This document shows positions 34,183-43,289 of a DNA stretch of 64,000 nucleotides, one piece after another. The DNA is from Maribacter sp. MMG018 (lineage in GTDB: Bacteria; Bacteroidota; Bacteroidia; Flavobacteriales; Flavobacteriaceae). Within the stretch, counting starts at the first letter, position 1; the number at the start of each line of letters is the position of its first letter. The notes under the pieces were generated by a model. It did not search any database, was not told where the DNA came from, and saw only the letters and a list, made by a program, of their open reading frames with translations. Location of the stretch: NCBI RefSeq assembly GCF_018100785.1, contig NZ_JAGJEC010000002.1, positions 806,001-870,000 of the forward strand. Reading direction: 5' to 3'. The translations under genes and the position numbers were made by a program.

Positions 34183-35064
34183 TTATCTTGTGACCGTGCC
34201 CGTTGGGAAACTGCCGGATACATTACTTCCTATTTCTTGTACGCCCATCGCATCTGCTGGAATCATGCCGGCCAGTGGTTTTAATACAAACGGGGCGGCA
34301 CTGTTATCAGGATAAGGTTCTACGCTTACTACTGCTATTTTACCCCTTATATCGGTAGGGAACATTAGTCCGTCGGGGGCATTTACCAAAAAGTCTTCAC
34401 CTGGGAACGGAGGGCCAGGGTTTGTTCCGCTGAACGGACTCGTTTCATCACTTTCGGAGACAGACGTAAAAGTACCCGTTGTAACCGGAATACCGTCCAT
34501 AACCACCCATCCTTCATATTTCCATCCTGGTTCAAGGGCTGGTAGTTCCAATCCATTAACAGCACTTCCGCTGCTATTGTCCAAAAACCATAGTCCGCTG
34601 TATTTTTCCTCCTCGGCCCCAGTACCTGTTGGTGCGGCAACAATGAATTTGCCTTCGACCGTATCAAATGAAGGGGCTACTGTACCAGTACCCAATATAG
34701 CTGAAGCACCATTAAAATCACCTATGAACAGTTTTGTGTCCGCTGGGGCGGTCGAAGGATCCGGATTTGGTTCAATTGAAAGTACAAAACTCGTGGCACT
34801 GGCCAAAGTCGTAGCATCCAACTCAAAGGAGGTTTGCGAAAGATCTCCATTTGAGTTTACAGAAAAAGTTCCTGTACTTACCGGTGCGCCATCAACGATT
34901 ATCCATCCTTCATAAAGAAAATCTGCGCCTAAATCCTCTAATCCATCTATATTCAATGAAATAAATGAGTTTTGCGGTATATCGGCATCATCGTTTACAC
35001 TACATGATGAAATCAACAATACCGATACCAGAATCATCGCATACTTAAAGTTTAATTTTTTCAT
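34183..35064 (-). CDS. Lipoprotein with two RskA-like repeats
   Basis: The 293-residue protein has a lipobox LLISSC (C21) and then two copies of a beta-rich unit. The first carries FLYEGWIIVDGAPVSTGTF near 49-67 and the second KYEGWVVMDGIPVTTGTF near 183-200; each is followed by a Ser/Asn-rich strand and a V(L/V)S(I/V)EP strand ending in PDNSAAP/PDPSTAP. The unit recalls the C-terminal extracellular domain of RskA-type anti-sigma factors, here without a sigma-binding part. It is acidic, Gly-rich and exported. It is divergent from a two-component system that may control it. Confidence 0.75.
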   Translation of the reverse strand: MKKLNFKYAMILVSVLLISSCSVNDDADIPQNSFISLNIDGLEDLGADFLYEGWIIVDGAPVSTGTFSVNSNGDLSQTSFELDATTLASATSFVLSIEPNPDPSTAPADTKLFIGDFNGASAILGTGTVAPSFDTVEGKFIVAAPTGTGAEEEKYSGLWFLDNSSGSAVNGLELPALEPGWKYEGWVVMDGIPVTTGTFTSVSESDETSPFSGTNPGPPFPGEDFLVNAPDGLMFPTDIRGKIAVVSVEPYPDNSAAPFVLKPLAGMIPADAMGVQEIGSNVSGSFPTGTVTR

Positions 35065-35310
35065 ATCTATTGTTTTTTAGTTATGGAACAAACTAACACA
35101 GAGCAAGTTGCAGAAGGGTCACAAAACAGTAAACTTTTCATACAGAATAATCACAAAAGAATCACGGGACATAGCTTTACAATGGAAATAAAGCCAAGTT
35201 TCGGTCTATTGCTGTAAGGAATCCCATTTTAATTCAACTATTTACAGAATCAAGCCATTGTTTAATGGCCATATTCACACGCTAACCAAGGGTCTTTACA
35301 TTAAATAATA

Positions 35311-35339
35311 TTGCTGTGATATTTATGTGATAACTTTTG
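35311..35339 (+). promoter_or_regulatory. Candidate promoter of the two-component operon
   Basis: TTG at 35311-35313 and TAACTTTTG at 35331-35339 are 17 bp apart and resemble the Bacteroidetes -33/-7 promoter. It lies 22 bp before the response regulator ATG. The remaining part of the 296-bp divergent region holds no supported gene. Confidence 0.4.
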
Positions 35340-35360
35340 ATTTTATTCGTAGATACGATT

Positions 35361-36059
35361 ATGAAAAATATCTTGATAATAGAAGATGACCCCGAGATAA
35401 TTAAATTATTGGAGATTCATCTAACAGATTTAATTTATAAAACATCCAAAGCAATGGATGGGGAAATAGGACTACAAATGGCACTTGAGAACGACTATGA
35501 TATGATTCTCTTGGATTTGACCCTGCCCACCATGGACGGTGTTGAAATATGTAAAAAACTTAGGGCCGTTAAAAATACGCCCATAATTATGTTAACGGCA
35601 AAATCTGAAGAGATAGATCGGGTTCTTGGATTGGAAATTGGTGCTGATGATTATATTACCAAACCTTTCAGTATTCGTGAACTACTTGCCAGGATCAAGG
35701 CCGTATTACGAAGAGCGGACATAAAGGAAATTAAGGAGAAAGATACTTCTAGCATAATTGCAGAAGGCTTACAAATAGATATTGATAAGCGAAAGGTCAA
35801 TCTAAACGGACAAAAAATAGAGCTTAGCCCAAAGGAGTTTGAGCTATTGATATTAATGGCTTCCAACCCAGGACGTAATTATACACGTTCAGAGTTATTA
35901 AATATGATTTGGGGCTATAATTTCGAAGGTTACGAGCATACCGTTAATTCGCATATAAATCGATTAAGGGCCAAAATTGAATCCGATATGGCAAATCCTA
36001 CCTTTATTCTAACCACTTGGGGTGTGGGCTATAAATTTAACGAAGAAATCTTAGAATGA
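35361..36059 (+). CDS. OmpR/PhoB family response regulator
   Basis: The ATG at 35361 (MKNILIIEDD) gives 232 residues. The receiver domain (1-118) has acidic D9/D10 pair, phospho-acceptor Asp in ILLDLTLPTMDG (near 52), Thr in MLTAKSEE and Lys in YITKPFS. The winged-helix domain (about 135-230) has KEFELLILMASNPGRNYTRSEL and YEHTVNSHINRLRAKIE. It overlaps the sensor kinase gene by 4 bp (ATGA). Likely targets include its own divergent region. Confidence 0.95.
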   Translation: MKNILIIEDDPEIIKLLEIHLTDLIYKTSKAMDGEIGLQMALENDYDMILLDLTLPTMDGVEICKKLRAVKNTPIIMLTAKSEEIDRVLGLEIGADDYITKPFSIRELLARIKAVLRRADIKEIKEKDTSSIIAEGLQIDIDKRKVNLNGQKIELSPKEFELLILMASNPGRNYTRSELLNMIWGYNFEGYEHTVNSHINRLRAKIESDMANPTFILTTWGVGYKFNEEILE

Positions 36060-37546
36060 GCACCGATAAAACTTTAACACCTAGACTGGTCAAGAAATTA
36101 TGGTTTGCCTTTATTGTATTAATTGCAATAATTGGTGCTTCGTATATTTTTATAACCGGTTATTTTAGTAACAGGCATAGCGAAGCTACCATTCAAAAGA
36201 TAAACGCGAGTTTAGCCGAACACCTTATCGAGGAGAAATTTCAGAACGCCTCTCCTTTTTTGGAAGATGGCAGTGTAAACAAAGCATTGTTCGGAGATTT
36301 AATGCATGATATGATGGCAGTAAACCGAAGTATAGAGGTTTATTTGTTGGATAAACAAGGAGACATTCTGTACTCGGTGGTATTGGACCATGGGGATGGT
36401 TCTAAAACCAAACAAGTATCCCTAGATCCTATAAAGTCTTTTATAGCCTCTCATGGGCAAGAGTATATTCTTGGGGATAACCCTAGAAACCCAGAGGAAC
36501 AAAAGATATTTTCGGCGGCACCTTATAATGTAAACGGAAAAGAAGGTTTTGTTTATATCATCTTGACAGGTCAAGAACTACAATTGGTCAGTGATACGCT
36601 ACTGGGTAGTTACTATTCGAACATAGGTATTGGTGGTTTTTTACTTGCTATCCTATTTGCCGGACTTATAGGTTTTTTAAGTATATGGTTTCTCACTAAA
36701 AACCTGAGATTGATGACAGGGACGGTCAAAAAATTTCAGGAGGGTGACCTTGACGCTAGAATTGAAAACCCCAAAGGGAGCGATATAGAGGTTTTTGCAA
36801 ACGCTTTCAATGAAATGGCCGACTCTATTGTAAAGAATATGGATAAGATGAAATCGGTCGATTTATTGCGGCGAGAGCTTATCGCCAATGTATCCCATGA
36901 CCTTAGAACACCCTTGGCCGTTTTAAAAGGGTATATTGAAACCATGCAAATGAAGAAGGATTCCTTAACGGAAGAGCAAAAGCAGGAATATCTTCAAATT
37001 ACCTATGATAATGTAGATAAACTTTCAAAATTGATTAATCAATTGTTCGAATACTCCAAGTTGGAAGCAGAACAGACCACTCCCATTAAAGAACCATTTT
37101 CCATCACCGAACTATCACATGATCTTATTGCAAAATTCAAGGTTTTGGCAGAAAAGAAACAAATTGACCTTCAATTGAACAATGACCAGAAAAATGCTAT
37201 GGTCTTTGCCGATGTTGGTCTTGTTGAGAGAGCATTACAGAACCTTTTGGAAAATGCCATAAAGTATACGCCATCGGGTGGTCGAGTGATACTTTCATTA
37301 TGCCCTAAGGGCAATAAGGTAGAAATCAGTATACGAGATACGGGTACAGGTATTCCTATTAACGACCAACCTTTTATTTTTGATCGTTATAAGCAGGTGG
37401 CCACAAATTCAAAAAAACAAGGTCATGGTCTTGGGTTGGCCATTGTGAAGAAAATAATGGAATTACACGATACAACAATTACTGTATTGAGCAAACCTAA
37501 AGAGGGAAGCTCTTTTATATTTCAATTACCCGCATATCAAGTATAA
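36056..37546 (+). CDS. Membrane sensor histidine kinase
   Basis: The 496-residue kinase has TM1 at 15-35, an extracytoplasmic domain at about 36-188, TM2 at 190-213, HAMP at about 214-265, HisKA with H281 in ANVSHDLRTPLAV, and HATPase with N box ALQNLLENAIKYTPSG, DTGTGIP and GHGLGLAIVKKI. It is the partner of the response regulator just upstream (ATGA overlap). The sensed signal is unknown. A terminator follows. Confidence 0.95.
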   Translation: MSTDKTLTPRLVKKLWFAFIVLIAIIGASYIFITGYFSNRHSEATIQKINASLAEHLIEEKFQNASPFLEDGSVNKALFGDLMHDMMAVNRSIEVYLLDKQGDILYSVVLDHGDGSKTKQVSLDPIKSFIASHGQEYILGDNPRNPEEQKIFSAAPYNVNGKEGFVYIILTGQELQLVSDTLLGSYYSNIGIGGFLLAILFAGLIGFLSIWFLTKNLRLMTGTVKKFQEGDLDARIENPKGSDIEVFANAFNEMADSIVKNMDKMKSVDLLRRELIANVSHDLRTPLAVLKGYIETMQMKKDSLTEEQKQEYLQITYDNVDKLSKLINQLFEYSKLEAEQTTPIKEPFSITELSHDLIAKFKVLAEKKQIDLQLNNDQKNAMVFADVGLVERALQNLLENAIKYTPSGGRVILSLCPKGNKVEISIRDTGTGIPINDQPFIFDRYKQVATNSKKQGHGLGLAIVKKIMELHDTTITVLSKPKEGSSFIFQLPAYQV

Positions 37547-37572
37547 AAAATAGTATACCGTTAAGAGCAAAA

Positions 37573-37603
37573 AAGAAACCTCCCTATAAAAGGGAGGTTT
37601 TGT
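37573..37603. terminator. Bidirectional terminator, copy 2 of an inverted pair
   Basis: AAACCTCCCT-ATAAA-AGGGAGGTTT lies between the convergent kinase and AAA+ genes. On the minus strand the stem is followed by TTTCTTTTTT. It is the exact inverted copy, including the loop, of the hairpin at 34140-34165. Confidence 0.9.
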
Positions 37604-37605
37604 AT

Positions 37606-39075
37606 TTAGATATCATTTAAAAAACTACTATATAGGTCTTTAAAATGGTATCCTTCTGAAAAACGTTGTTTGTTCAATTTTTTATACGATACCAATCCCC
37701 ATAACAACAGTTCCTTTAAGAAATAAAGGTCTTTTTTTGGATACTCGGGTTGATGTTCCTTCACAAGTTGATTTAATGCCGGAATACTATCAAGGGCACG
37801 TTTATATTCCTCATCTGTAAAATCATCTAAAAGTTCAAAACCTTCTCCTTGAAAAAACCAATGCAATAGCTCATCGTACACGGTTTCCTCATCTTTACGT
37901 TCCAATTTATTAATTTTCGGAAAGTACTGTGGAAACAGTGATTTTACGGCATCGTCTATCAATATTTCGGCGACACCGTCCGCACCTTCTTGTTCCCCTT
38001 CATACACCAATTCTATTTTTCCTGTAATGGCAGGTATAATACCTATAAAATCGCTTAGGCGTACTACGGTGTTATCGGCATCGGTCAGTAAAGCCCTTCT
38101 TTCTGCCGTACTCAACAAATTTTCAAAAGCGGTAATACTCGTACGGGCACTTACACCACTTTTGGCATCCACATATTCGCTGTTACGAGCTTCAAAAATA
38201 ACCTGTTCCAACAAGTCTTTTGCAATATCCGGAACATAGACCGAGTTGGTTTGACGTTCGTCCAAATCAGCTTCTTGTTCAGTAATTTTTCTAGCTGTTT
38301 CAATATCGTCCGGATAATGGGTAAGAATTTGAGAGCCTATCCTATCCTTTAAAGGGGTAACAATGCTTCCCCTATTGGTGTAGTCTTCAGGGTTCGCAGT
38401 AAAGACAAATTGAATATCGAGGGGTAATCGAAGTTTAAACCCCCGTATCTGTATATCTCCTTCCTCTAAAATATTAAACAATGAAACTTGAATACGTGCC
38501 TGAAGATCGGGCAACTCGTTGATAACAAAAATACAACGATTGGCTCTTGGGATCATTCCAAAATGAATAACCCTGTCATCTGCATAGGACAATTTAAGGT
38601 TGGCCGCCTTTATAGGATCTACATCGCCAATTAAATCTGCCACGGTAACATCGGGTGTAGCAAGCTTTTCTGCAAAACGTTCATCTCTGTGCAACCATGA
38701 AATTGGGGTCTCGTCCCCTTTTTGTTTTATAAGTTCCATGGCGAACCTAGACATTGGTTTTAATGGGTCATCATTAATTTCTGAACCTTCCACTACGGGA
38801 ATATTTTCATCTAAAAGATTCACCATTAGGTGGGCCAAACGTGTTTTTGCCTGTCCGCGCAACCCCAATAGGTTAATATTATGGCGAGATAATATGGCCC
38901 TTTCCAATTCAGGAATTACAGAATCTTCATAACCCCAAACCCCTGTAAATGTTTCTTCTCCATTTTTTATTTTTTTTATAAGGTTGTCACGGAGTTCGTC
39001 TTTAATGCTCTTGGTTTTATATCCGAGTGCTTTTAGCTCACCAAGGGTATTTATTTTTTTATAGTCTATTTTCAT
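37606..39075 (-). CDS. MoxR/magnesium-chelatase-like AAA+ ATPase
   Basis: The 489-residue protein has an AAA+ core of the chelatase I/MoxR group. Walker A is GLRGQAKT at 71-78 (K77). The Walker B strand reads CIFVINELPDL (181-191), with Asn186 where Asp is usual before Glu187. Sensor 1 Asn is N228 in FTANPEDY. Chelatase hallmarks such as LLEEGDIQIRG-like ILEEGDIQIRGF are present. A C-terminal region of about 150 residues is unassigned. It lies 18 bp after a VWA protein gene, the classic MoxR-VWA pair that remodels or matures a protein partner. Confidence 0.88.
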   Translation of the reverse strand: MKIDYKKINTLGELKALGYKTKSIKDELRDNLIKKIKNGEETFTGVWGYEDSVIPELERAILSRHNINLLGLRGQAKTRLAHLMVNLLDENIPVVEGSEINDDPLKPMSRFAMELIKQKGDETPISWLHRDERFAEKLATPDVTVADLIGDVDPIKAANLKLSYADDRVIHFGMIPRANRCIFVINELPDLQARIQVSLFNILEEGDIQIRGFKLRLPLDIQFVFTANPEDYTNRGSIVTPLKDRIGSQILTHYPDDIETARKITEQEADLDERQTNSVYVPDIAKDLLEQVIFEARNSEYVDAKSGVSARTSITAFENLLSTAERRALLTDADNTVVRLSDFIGIIPAITGKIELVYEGEQEGADGVAEILIDDAVKSLFPQYFPKINKLERKDEETVYDELLHWFFQGEGFELLDDFTDEEYKRALDSIPALNQLVKEHQPEYPKKDLYFLKELLLWGLVSYKKLNKQRFSEGYHFKDLYSSFLNDI

Positions 39076-39093
39076 ATATAATATGCTCTTTTC

Positions 39094-40248
39094 TTATTTC
39101 AATCTTTTTCGCCTGTTGGTCTCGTAATCCTCAAAAATCATTTCTCCCAAACCTTTTAACCCGGTAAAGAAGGCCTTGCCTTTATTGGCTTCTGTAAAAT
39201 GACGGATAAACTGCATTAAATACGGGTCTTGGGCGATCATAAAAGTGGTAATGGGAATATGTAATTTTCTGGCCTGTCTTGCCATATTGTAACACTTCTC
39301 TACAATATAATCATCGAGTCCCACACTATTTTTATAATAGGTGCCATCAGGAAGTCGCAGGCAACTGGGCTTTCCGTCCGTTATCATAAATATTTGTTTG
39401 TTGGTATTACGCTTTCGTCGCAATATATCCATGGCCAATTGTAGTCCGGCCACAGTATTGGTATGGTATGGCCCTACTTTTAAATACGGAAGGTCTTTTA
39501 TAGGAATGGGCCAGGCATCGTTGCCAAAAACAAGAATGTCAAGGGTGTCTTTTGGGTAACGGGTTGTTATTAGCTCCGCCAAGGCCATTGCCACTTTTTT
39601 GGCCGGTGTAATACGGTCTTCTCCATACAAGATCATACTGTGGCTAATATCTATCATTAATACAGTACTCATCTGGGCCTTATGTTGTGTGTCTTCTACG
39701 ACCAAATCTTCTTCGTTCAGCTGAAAACTACCTATACCGTGATTTATCTGTGCGTTTTTTAGACTTTCTGTCATTGAAATATGCTCTAGGCCATCTCCAT
39801 AACGGTATTCGCGAAAATCACCTGTATGCTCGTCTCCCTGACCGGATTTACCTGTTTTATGGTTGCCAGAACCACTTCTTTTTATCTTTCCGAAAATCTG
39901 ATCCAAAGCCCTTTGTCTGATCAGGCGCTCCATTTTGGCCGTAATGGAAATATTTCCTTTTCCTCCATTTTCTTCACCTTCGTCCCCTTCTCCACCTACA
40001 CCATCCTCAAATTCCTCTCTAATGTATCCCTTTGCCTTTAGCTCTTCTATAAAATCATCGATGGTGTAGTCTTCTGTAGTAAGCTCATATTCCTTGTCCA
40101 ATTCCCTTAACCAATCAATAGCCTCGTCAAAATCACCCGAAGTATGGGTAATCAATTCCTGGAAAATTTCGAACAGTTTATCAAAAATCGATTGTTCAGG
40201 TGCCTCATAGGTCTGAAAGCGGTATCCTTTTCTTACATTCATAGCCAT
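39094..40248 (-). CDS. Cytoplasmic VWA-domain protein paired with AAA+ ATPase
   Basis: The 384-residue protein has no signal peptide. Residues 1-80 are acidic and helical, 82-145 is a flexible Gly/Lys-rich linker (GGEGDEGEENGGKG), and a VWA domain covers about 193-375. MIDAS is complete as D200-I-S202-H-S204 in MIDISHSM; MITDGKPSC near 290 gives the later Asp. It is first in a two-gene operon with the AAA+ ATPase. Such pairs work like the BchI/BchD or MoxR/VWA chaperones; the client is unknown. Confidence 0.88.
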   Translation of the reverse strand: MAMNVRKGYRFQTYEAPEQSIFDKLFEIFQELITHTSGDFDEAIDWLRELDKEYELTTEDYTIDDFIEELKAKGYIREEFEDGVGGEGDEGEENGGKGNISITAKMERLIRQRALDQIFGKIKRSGSGNHKTGKSGQGDEHTGDFREYRYGDGLEHISMTESLKNAQINHGIGSFQLNEEDLVVEDTQHKAQMSTVLMIDISHSMILYGEDRITPAKKVAMALAELITTRYPKDTLDILVFGNDAWPIPIKDLPYLKVGPYHTNTVAGLQLAMDILRRKRNTNKQIFMITDGKPSCLRLPDGTYYKNSVGLDDYIVEKCYNMARQARKLHIPITTFMIAQDPYLMQFIRHFTEANKGKAFFTGLKGLGEMIFEDYETNRRKRLK

Positions 40249-40416
40249 ATTATAAAATTAACACATTTAGGTTGGATGCCCTCTGTATTTAAGAAATGTT
40301 AACGTTGTTGGCCATGACTCCCTTTCATTTGCCATAAACATATAATATATTGGACGTTGTAAGGTATTTAAGCTGTAAGTGACAAAACATGCCGGCCTTT
40401 TATAATTAAAGAATCA

Positions 40417-41226
40417 ATGTATTTATCAAACCAAATCAAAGGCTTTGTAAACACTCCCCCTTTGTGGTCTAAATCCGAATTTGGAATTCAACAATTCGAA
40501 TTCCCTTATATAGACCTTAGCTTTTATAATGCCGTCGCAATCCCTCAAAAAATAAGACTGGGACACCAAATGGAATTTATATTTAAACAATTACTGGATT
40601 ATTGCCCGGCTTATGAGGTGTTGGCCCATAACATACCCATAAGGCAAGAGAAACATACTATCGGCGAAATAGATTTTATCTTAAAAAAAATTGATGACCA
40701 ACAATTGTTACATATAGAACTTACCTATAAATTTTATGTTGTAACCATCGAAGTTTCCGATCCCATACACCAACTAATAGGCCCCAATAAAAGAGATAGT
40801 TTTTTTTCTAAAATGAAAAAGATAAAAGACAATCAATTTCCCCTTCTTCATACAAAAGCTGGTACTGCCAGTCTAAAAAAAATAGGCATAGATCCTTCGA
40901 TTGTTTCCCATCAAGCCTGTTTTAAGGCCCAATTATTTTTGCCTTTTAATTGTAAAAGTATTGACCTGTATCCTTTTGACCCCAATTGCATTGTAGGTTA
41001 TTGGTTACGGCCAAACGATTTTCGACCAGAAACTTATGATCGTTATGAATTCTACCTTCCCTTTAAGAGCCAATGGGTCGTTGAACCTAATGACAATGTA
41101 CAGTGGTTATCTTTCAATAAAATCTTACCAGAAATAAACCTTTGTTTGATAAAACAAAATGCACCTTTGATCTGGATGAAAAAAAACAACAATACATTCG
41201 AAAAGTTTTTCATAGTATGGTGGTAA
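40417..41226 (+). CDS. DUF1853 family protein
   Basis: The 269-residue soluble protein resembles DUF1853. The motif spacing GEIDFIL (about 79-85) followed by LLHIELTYKFYV (about 93-104) fits a PD-(D/E)XK-like nuclease core: Glu/Asp, then E-x-K-like ELTYK. The family has no settled function. The single gene is divergent from the VWA/AAA+ operon. Confidence 0.78.
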   Translation: MYLSNQIKGFVNTPPLWSKSEFGIQQFEFPYIDLSFYNAVAIPQKIRLGHQMEFIFKQLLDYCPAYEVLAHNIPIRQEKHTIGEIDFILKKIDDQQLLHIELTYKFYVVTIEVSDPIHQLIGPNKRDSFFSKMKKIKDNQFPLLHTKAGTASLKKIGIDPSIVSHQACFKAQLFLPFNCKSIDLYPFDPNCIVGYWLRPNDFRPETYDRYEFYLPFKSQWVVEPNDNVQWLSFNKILPEINLCLIKQNAPLIWMKKNNNTFEKFFIVWW

Positions 41227-41388
41227 TATTATGCGAACATAATTTTGTCATCTTACTGATTACCAAGAATACATAAAACCATCATAAAAACCGGACAAAA
41301 ACTTTCTGTGTTAAGATAATCCAATGCCCTTTTTGTTTTAGATTAAATAGGTAAATTCCACTTTTAATTCATAAACAACTCAACTTAA

Positions 41389-43188
41389 ATGAAAATAACA
41401 AAAATCTTATTAGCCACATTTTTCTTATTATTTGGAGCGATGTTGAATGCGCAAGAAGATGGCTATGCCGACCTATTGCAAAACATAGACTCTAGACAAA
41501 AAATTTCTTTGAACGGCAAATGGGACATTATAGTAGATCCATTAGAAAATGGATTCTATAATCATAGGCTTCAAGAATACGACGGAGGTTATTTTAACAA
41601 TGCAAAAATGAAAACGCCCTCTGATCTTATCGAGTATAATTTTGATACCAGTGCTCAATTAAACGTGCCCGGCGATTGGAACACCCAAATGGATAAGCTT
41701 TATTATTATGAAGGTACGGTCTGGTATAAAAAAGATTTCAACTATTCTAAAAATCAGAACGAACTGGCTTTTTTATATTTTGAAGCTGTTAACTATGAGG
41801 CAATCGTATATTTAAATGGCGAAAAAATTGGCTCGCACGTAGGTGGTTATACCCCTTTTCAATTTAATGTGACCGATAAATTAAAAGATGGGAACAATTT
41901 TGTTGTTGTTAAAGTCGACAACAAACGTAAAAAGGAAAATGTACCCACAATTAACCAAGATTGGTGGAATTATGGAGGAATTACACGTTCGGTACACTTG
42001 ATCAATGTACCAAAAACACATATCGCCGACTATTATCTTCAATTAGAAAAAGACAAATCCAATGTTTTGGAAGGGTGGGTGACCGTTGAAAATGGAAATG
42101 ATGGTGATGAAGTTAAATTACAGATACCTGAATTAAAAAAATCGTTGACATCCAAGCTTAAAAACGGGAAAGCTTCTTTCTCGTTTAAAGCAAAACCAAC
42201 TTTATGGGATACTTTCAATCCAAAACTATATGAGGTTATTATTGAAACCGATTCGGATAAGGTCGTGGACCATATTGGGTTCAGAACCATTACTACCGAT
42301 GGCTCAAAAATTCTATTGAATGGCAAACCTATATTTCTAAAGGGTATAAGTGTACATGAGGAAGCGCCTTTTAAGACCGGTAGGGTCACTTCGGTCGAAG
42401 AGTGTAAAATATTATTGCAATGGGCAAAAGAACTTGGCAGTAACTTTATTAGGTTGGCACATTATCCACACAGTGAAGCCATGGTAAAAGAAGCTGAAAA
42501 AATGGGCTTTTTGCTTTGGTCGGAAATTCCCGTTTACTGGACCATTCAGTTTGATAACGAGGATACATATGCCAATGCGCAAAACCAATTGAAAGAAATG
42601 ATTTCACGGGATAAAAACCGGGCTGCGGTAATATTGTGGTCTATGGCCAATGAAACCCCGGAAAGCGAAGCCCGTTTGTCCTTTATTGGCAATCTGGAAA
42701 AAAAAGCACGTACACTTGATGATACCAGATTAATTACGGCAGCATTGGATACCCAGAGTAAAGGGGATGAAGGCAATCTAATTAAAGATCCTTTGGCAGA
42801 TGTAGTAGATGTAATAGGAATAAATAACTATTGTGGTTGGTATTATGGCGAACTAGAATCTTGTAGAGATCTAAAATGGGCAAGTACCTACAATAAACCT
42901 ATGATAATGAGCGAGGTTGGCGGCGGCGCCCTATACGGTCTTCATGGTAAAGCAAATGAAATATGGACAGAAGAATATCAAGAGGCACTTTTTGAATCGA
43001 ACATAGAGATGATGGAAAATATTGATTTTATGGCAGGTCTCTCACCTTGGATTCTAATGGATTTTCGCTCGGCAAGACGCCCTCTCAAAAGAATTCAAGA
43101 TGATTTTAACAGGAAGGGACTCATCTCTGAGCAAGGCATGAAAAAGAAAGCCTTTTACACCCTTCAGAAATATTACGCTAAAAAATAA
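41389..43188 (+). CDS. Glycoside hydrolase family 2 enzyme (beta-glucuronidase/beta-galactosidase type), secreted
   Basis: The 599-residue protein has a signal peptide (cleavage near LNAQ, 22), an N-terminal jelly-roll sugar-binding domain (about 40-205), an immunoglobulin-like domain (210-300) and a TIM barrel (301-598). The acid/base is E422 in SMANETPE and the nucleophile E509 in MIMSEVGGGA; NFIRLAHYPHSEA at 352-364 is the family signature. Size and the NYCGWYYG motif near 480 resemble beta-glucuronidases. Periplasmic polysaccharide degradation is likely. No SusC/SusD pair or other PUL gene is adjacent. Confidence 0.92.
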   Translation: MKITKILLATFFLLFGAMLNAQEDGYADLLQNIDSRQKISLNGKWDIIVDPLENGFYNHRLQEYDGGYFNNAKMKTPSDLIEYNFDTSAQLNVPGDWNTQMDKLYYYEGTVWYKKDFNYSKNQNELAFLYFEAVNYEAIVYLNGEKIGSHVGGYTPFQFNVTDKLKDGNNFVVVKVDNKRKKENVPTINQDWWNYGGITRSVHLINVPKTHIADYYLQLEKDKSNVLEGWVTVENGNDGDEVKLQIPELKKSLTSKLKNGKASFSFKAKPTLWDTFNPKLYEVIIETDSDKVVDHIGFRTITTDGSKILLNGKPIFLKGISVHEEAPFKTGRVTSVEECKILLQWAKELGSNFIRLAHYPHSEAMVKEAEKMGFLLWSEIPVYWTIQFDNEDTYANAQNQLKEMISRDKNRAAVILWSMANETPESEARLSFIGNLEKKARTLDDTRLITAALDTQSKGDEGNLIKDPLADVVDVIGINNYCGWYYGELESCRDLKWASTYNKPMIMSEVGGGALYGLHGKANEIWTEEYQEALFESNIEMMENIDFMAGLSPWILMDFRSARRPLKRIQDDFNRKGLISEQGMKKKAFYTLQKYYAKK

Positions 43189-43228
43189 GAAAGGCAAACA
43201 CCTTTTCTATTGTTTTAGACAAAAAAAT

Positions 43229-43263
43229 AAGGTTGGTCATTTTAATATATGGCCAACCTTTTT
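43229..43263. terminator. Terminator between the GH2 gene and the his operon
   Basis: AAGGTTGGTCAT pairs with ATGGCCAACCTT (one T-G pair) around an AT-rich loop, with flanking A and T runs, so it can end both the GH2 gene and the convergent his operon. Confidence 0.85.
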
Positions 43264-43289
43264 CTTTAAGTAATAATATACTACCAGGT

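Noticed and set aside
35083-35217. 44-residue ORF (plus strand) in the divergent region between the repeat lipoprotein and the response regulator
   Set aside because: It fills the likely promoter region of both genes, is low in complexity of design (polar, no pattern), and has no start context better than chance. Kept only as a possibility.
34138-37603. Invertible DNA segment between the two inverted hairpins
   Set aside because: No recombinase gene is near and the repeats are hairpins that are self-complementary, which alone can explain similarity of arms. The copies are noted, but inversion is not claimed.
40267-40335. 22-residue ORF (minus strand) before the VWA/AAA+ operon
   Set aside because: Too short to judge, no conserved pattern and no regulatory logic like repeated codons; probably chance.
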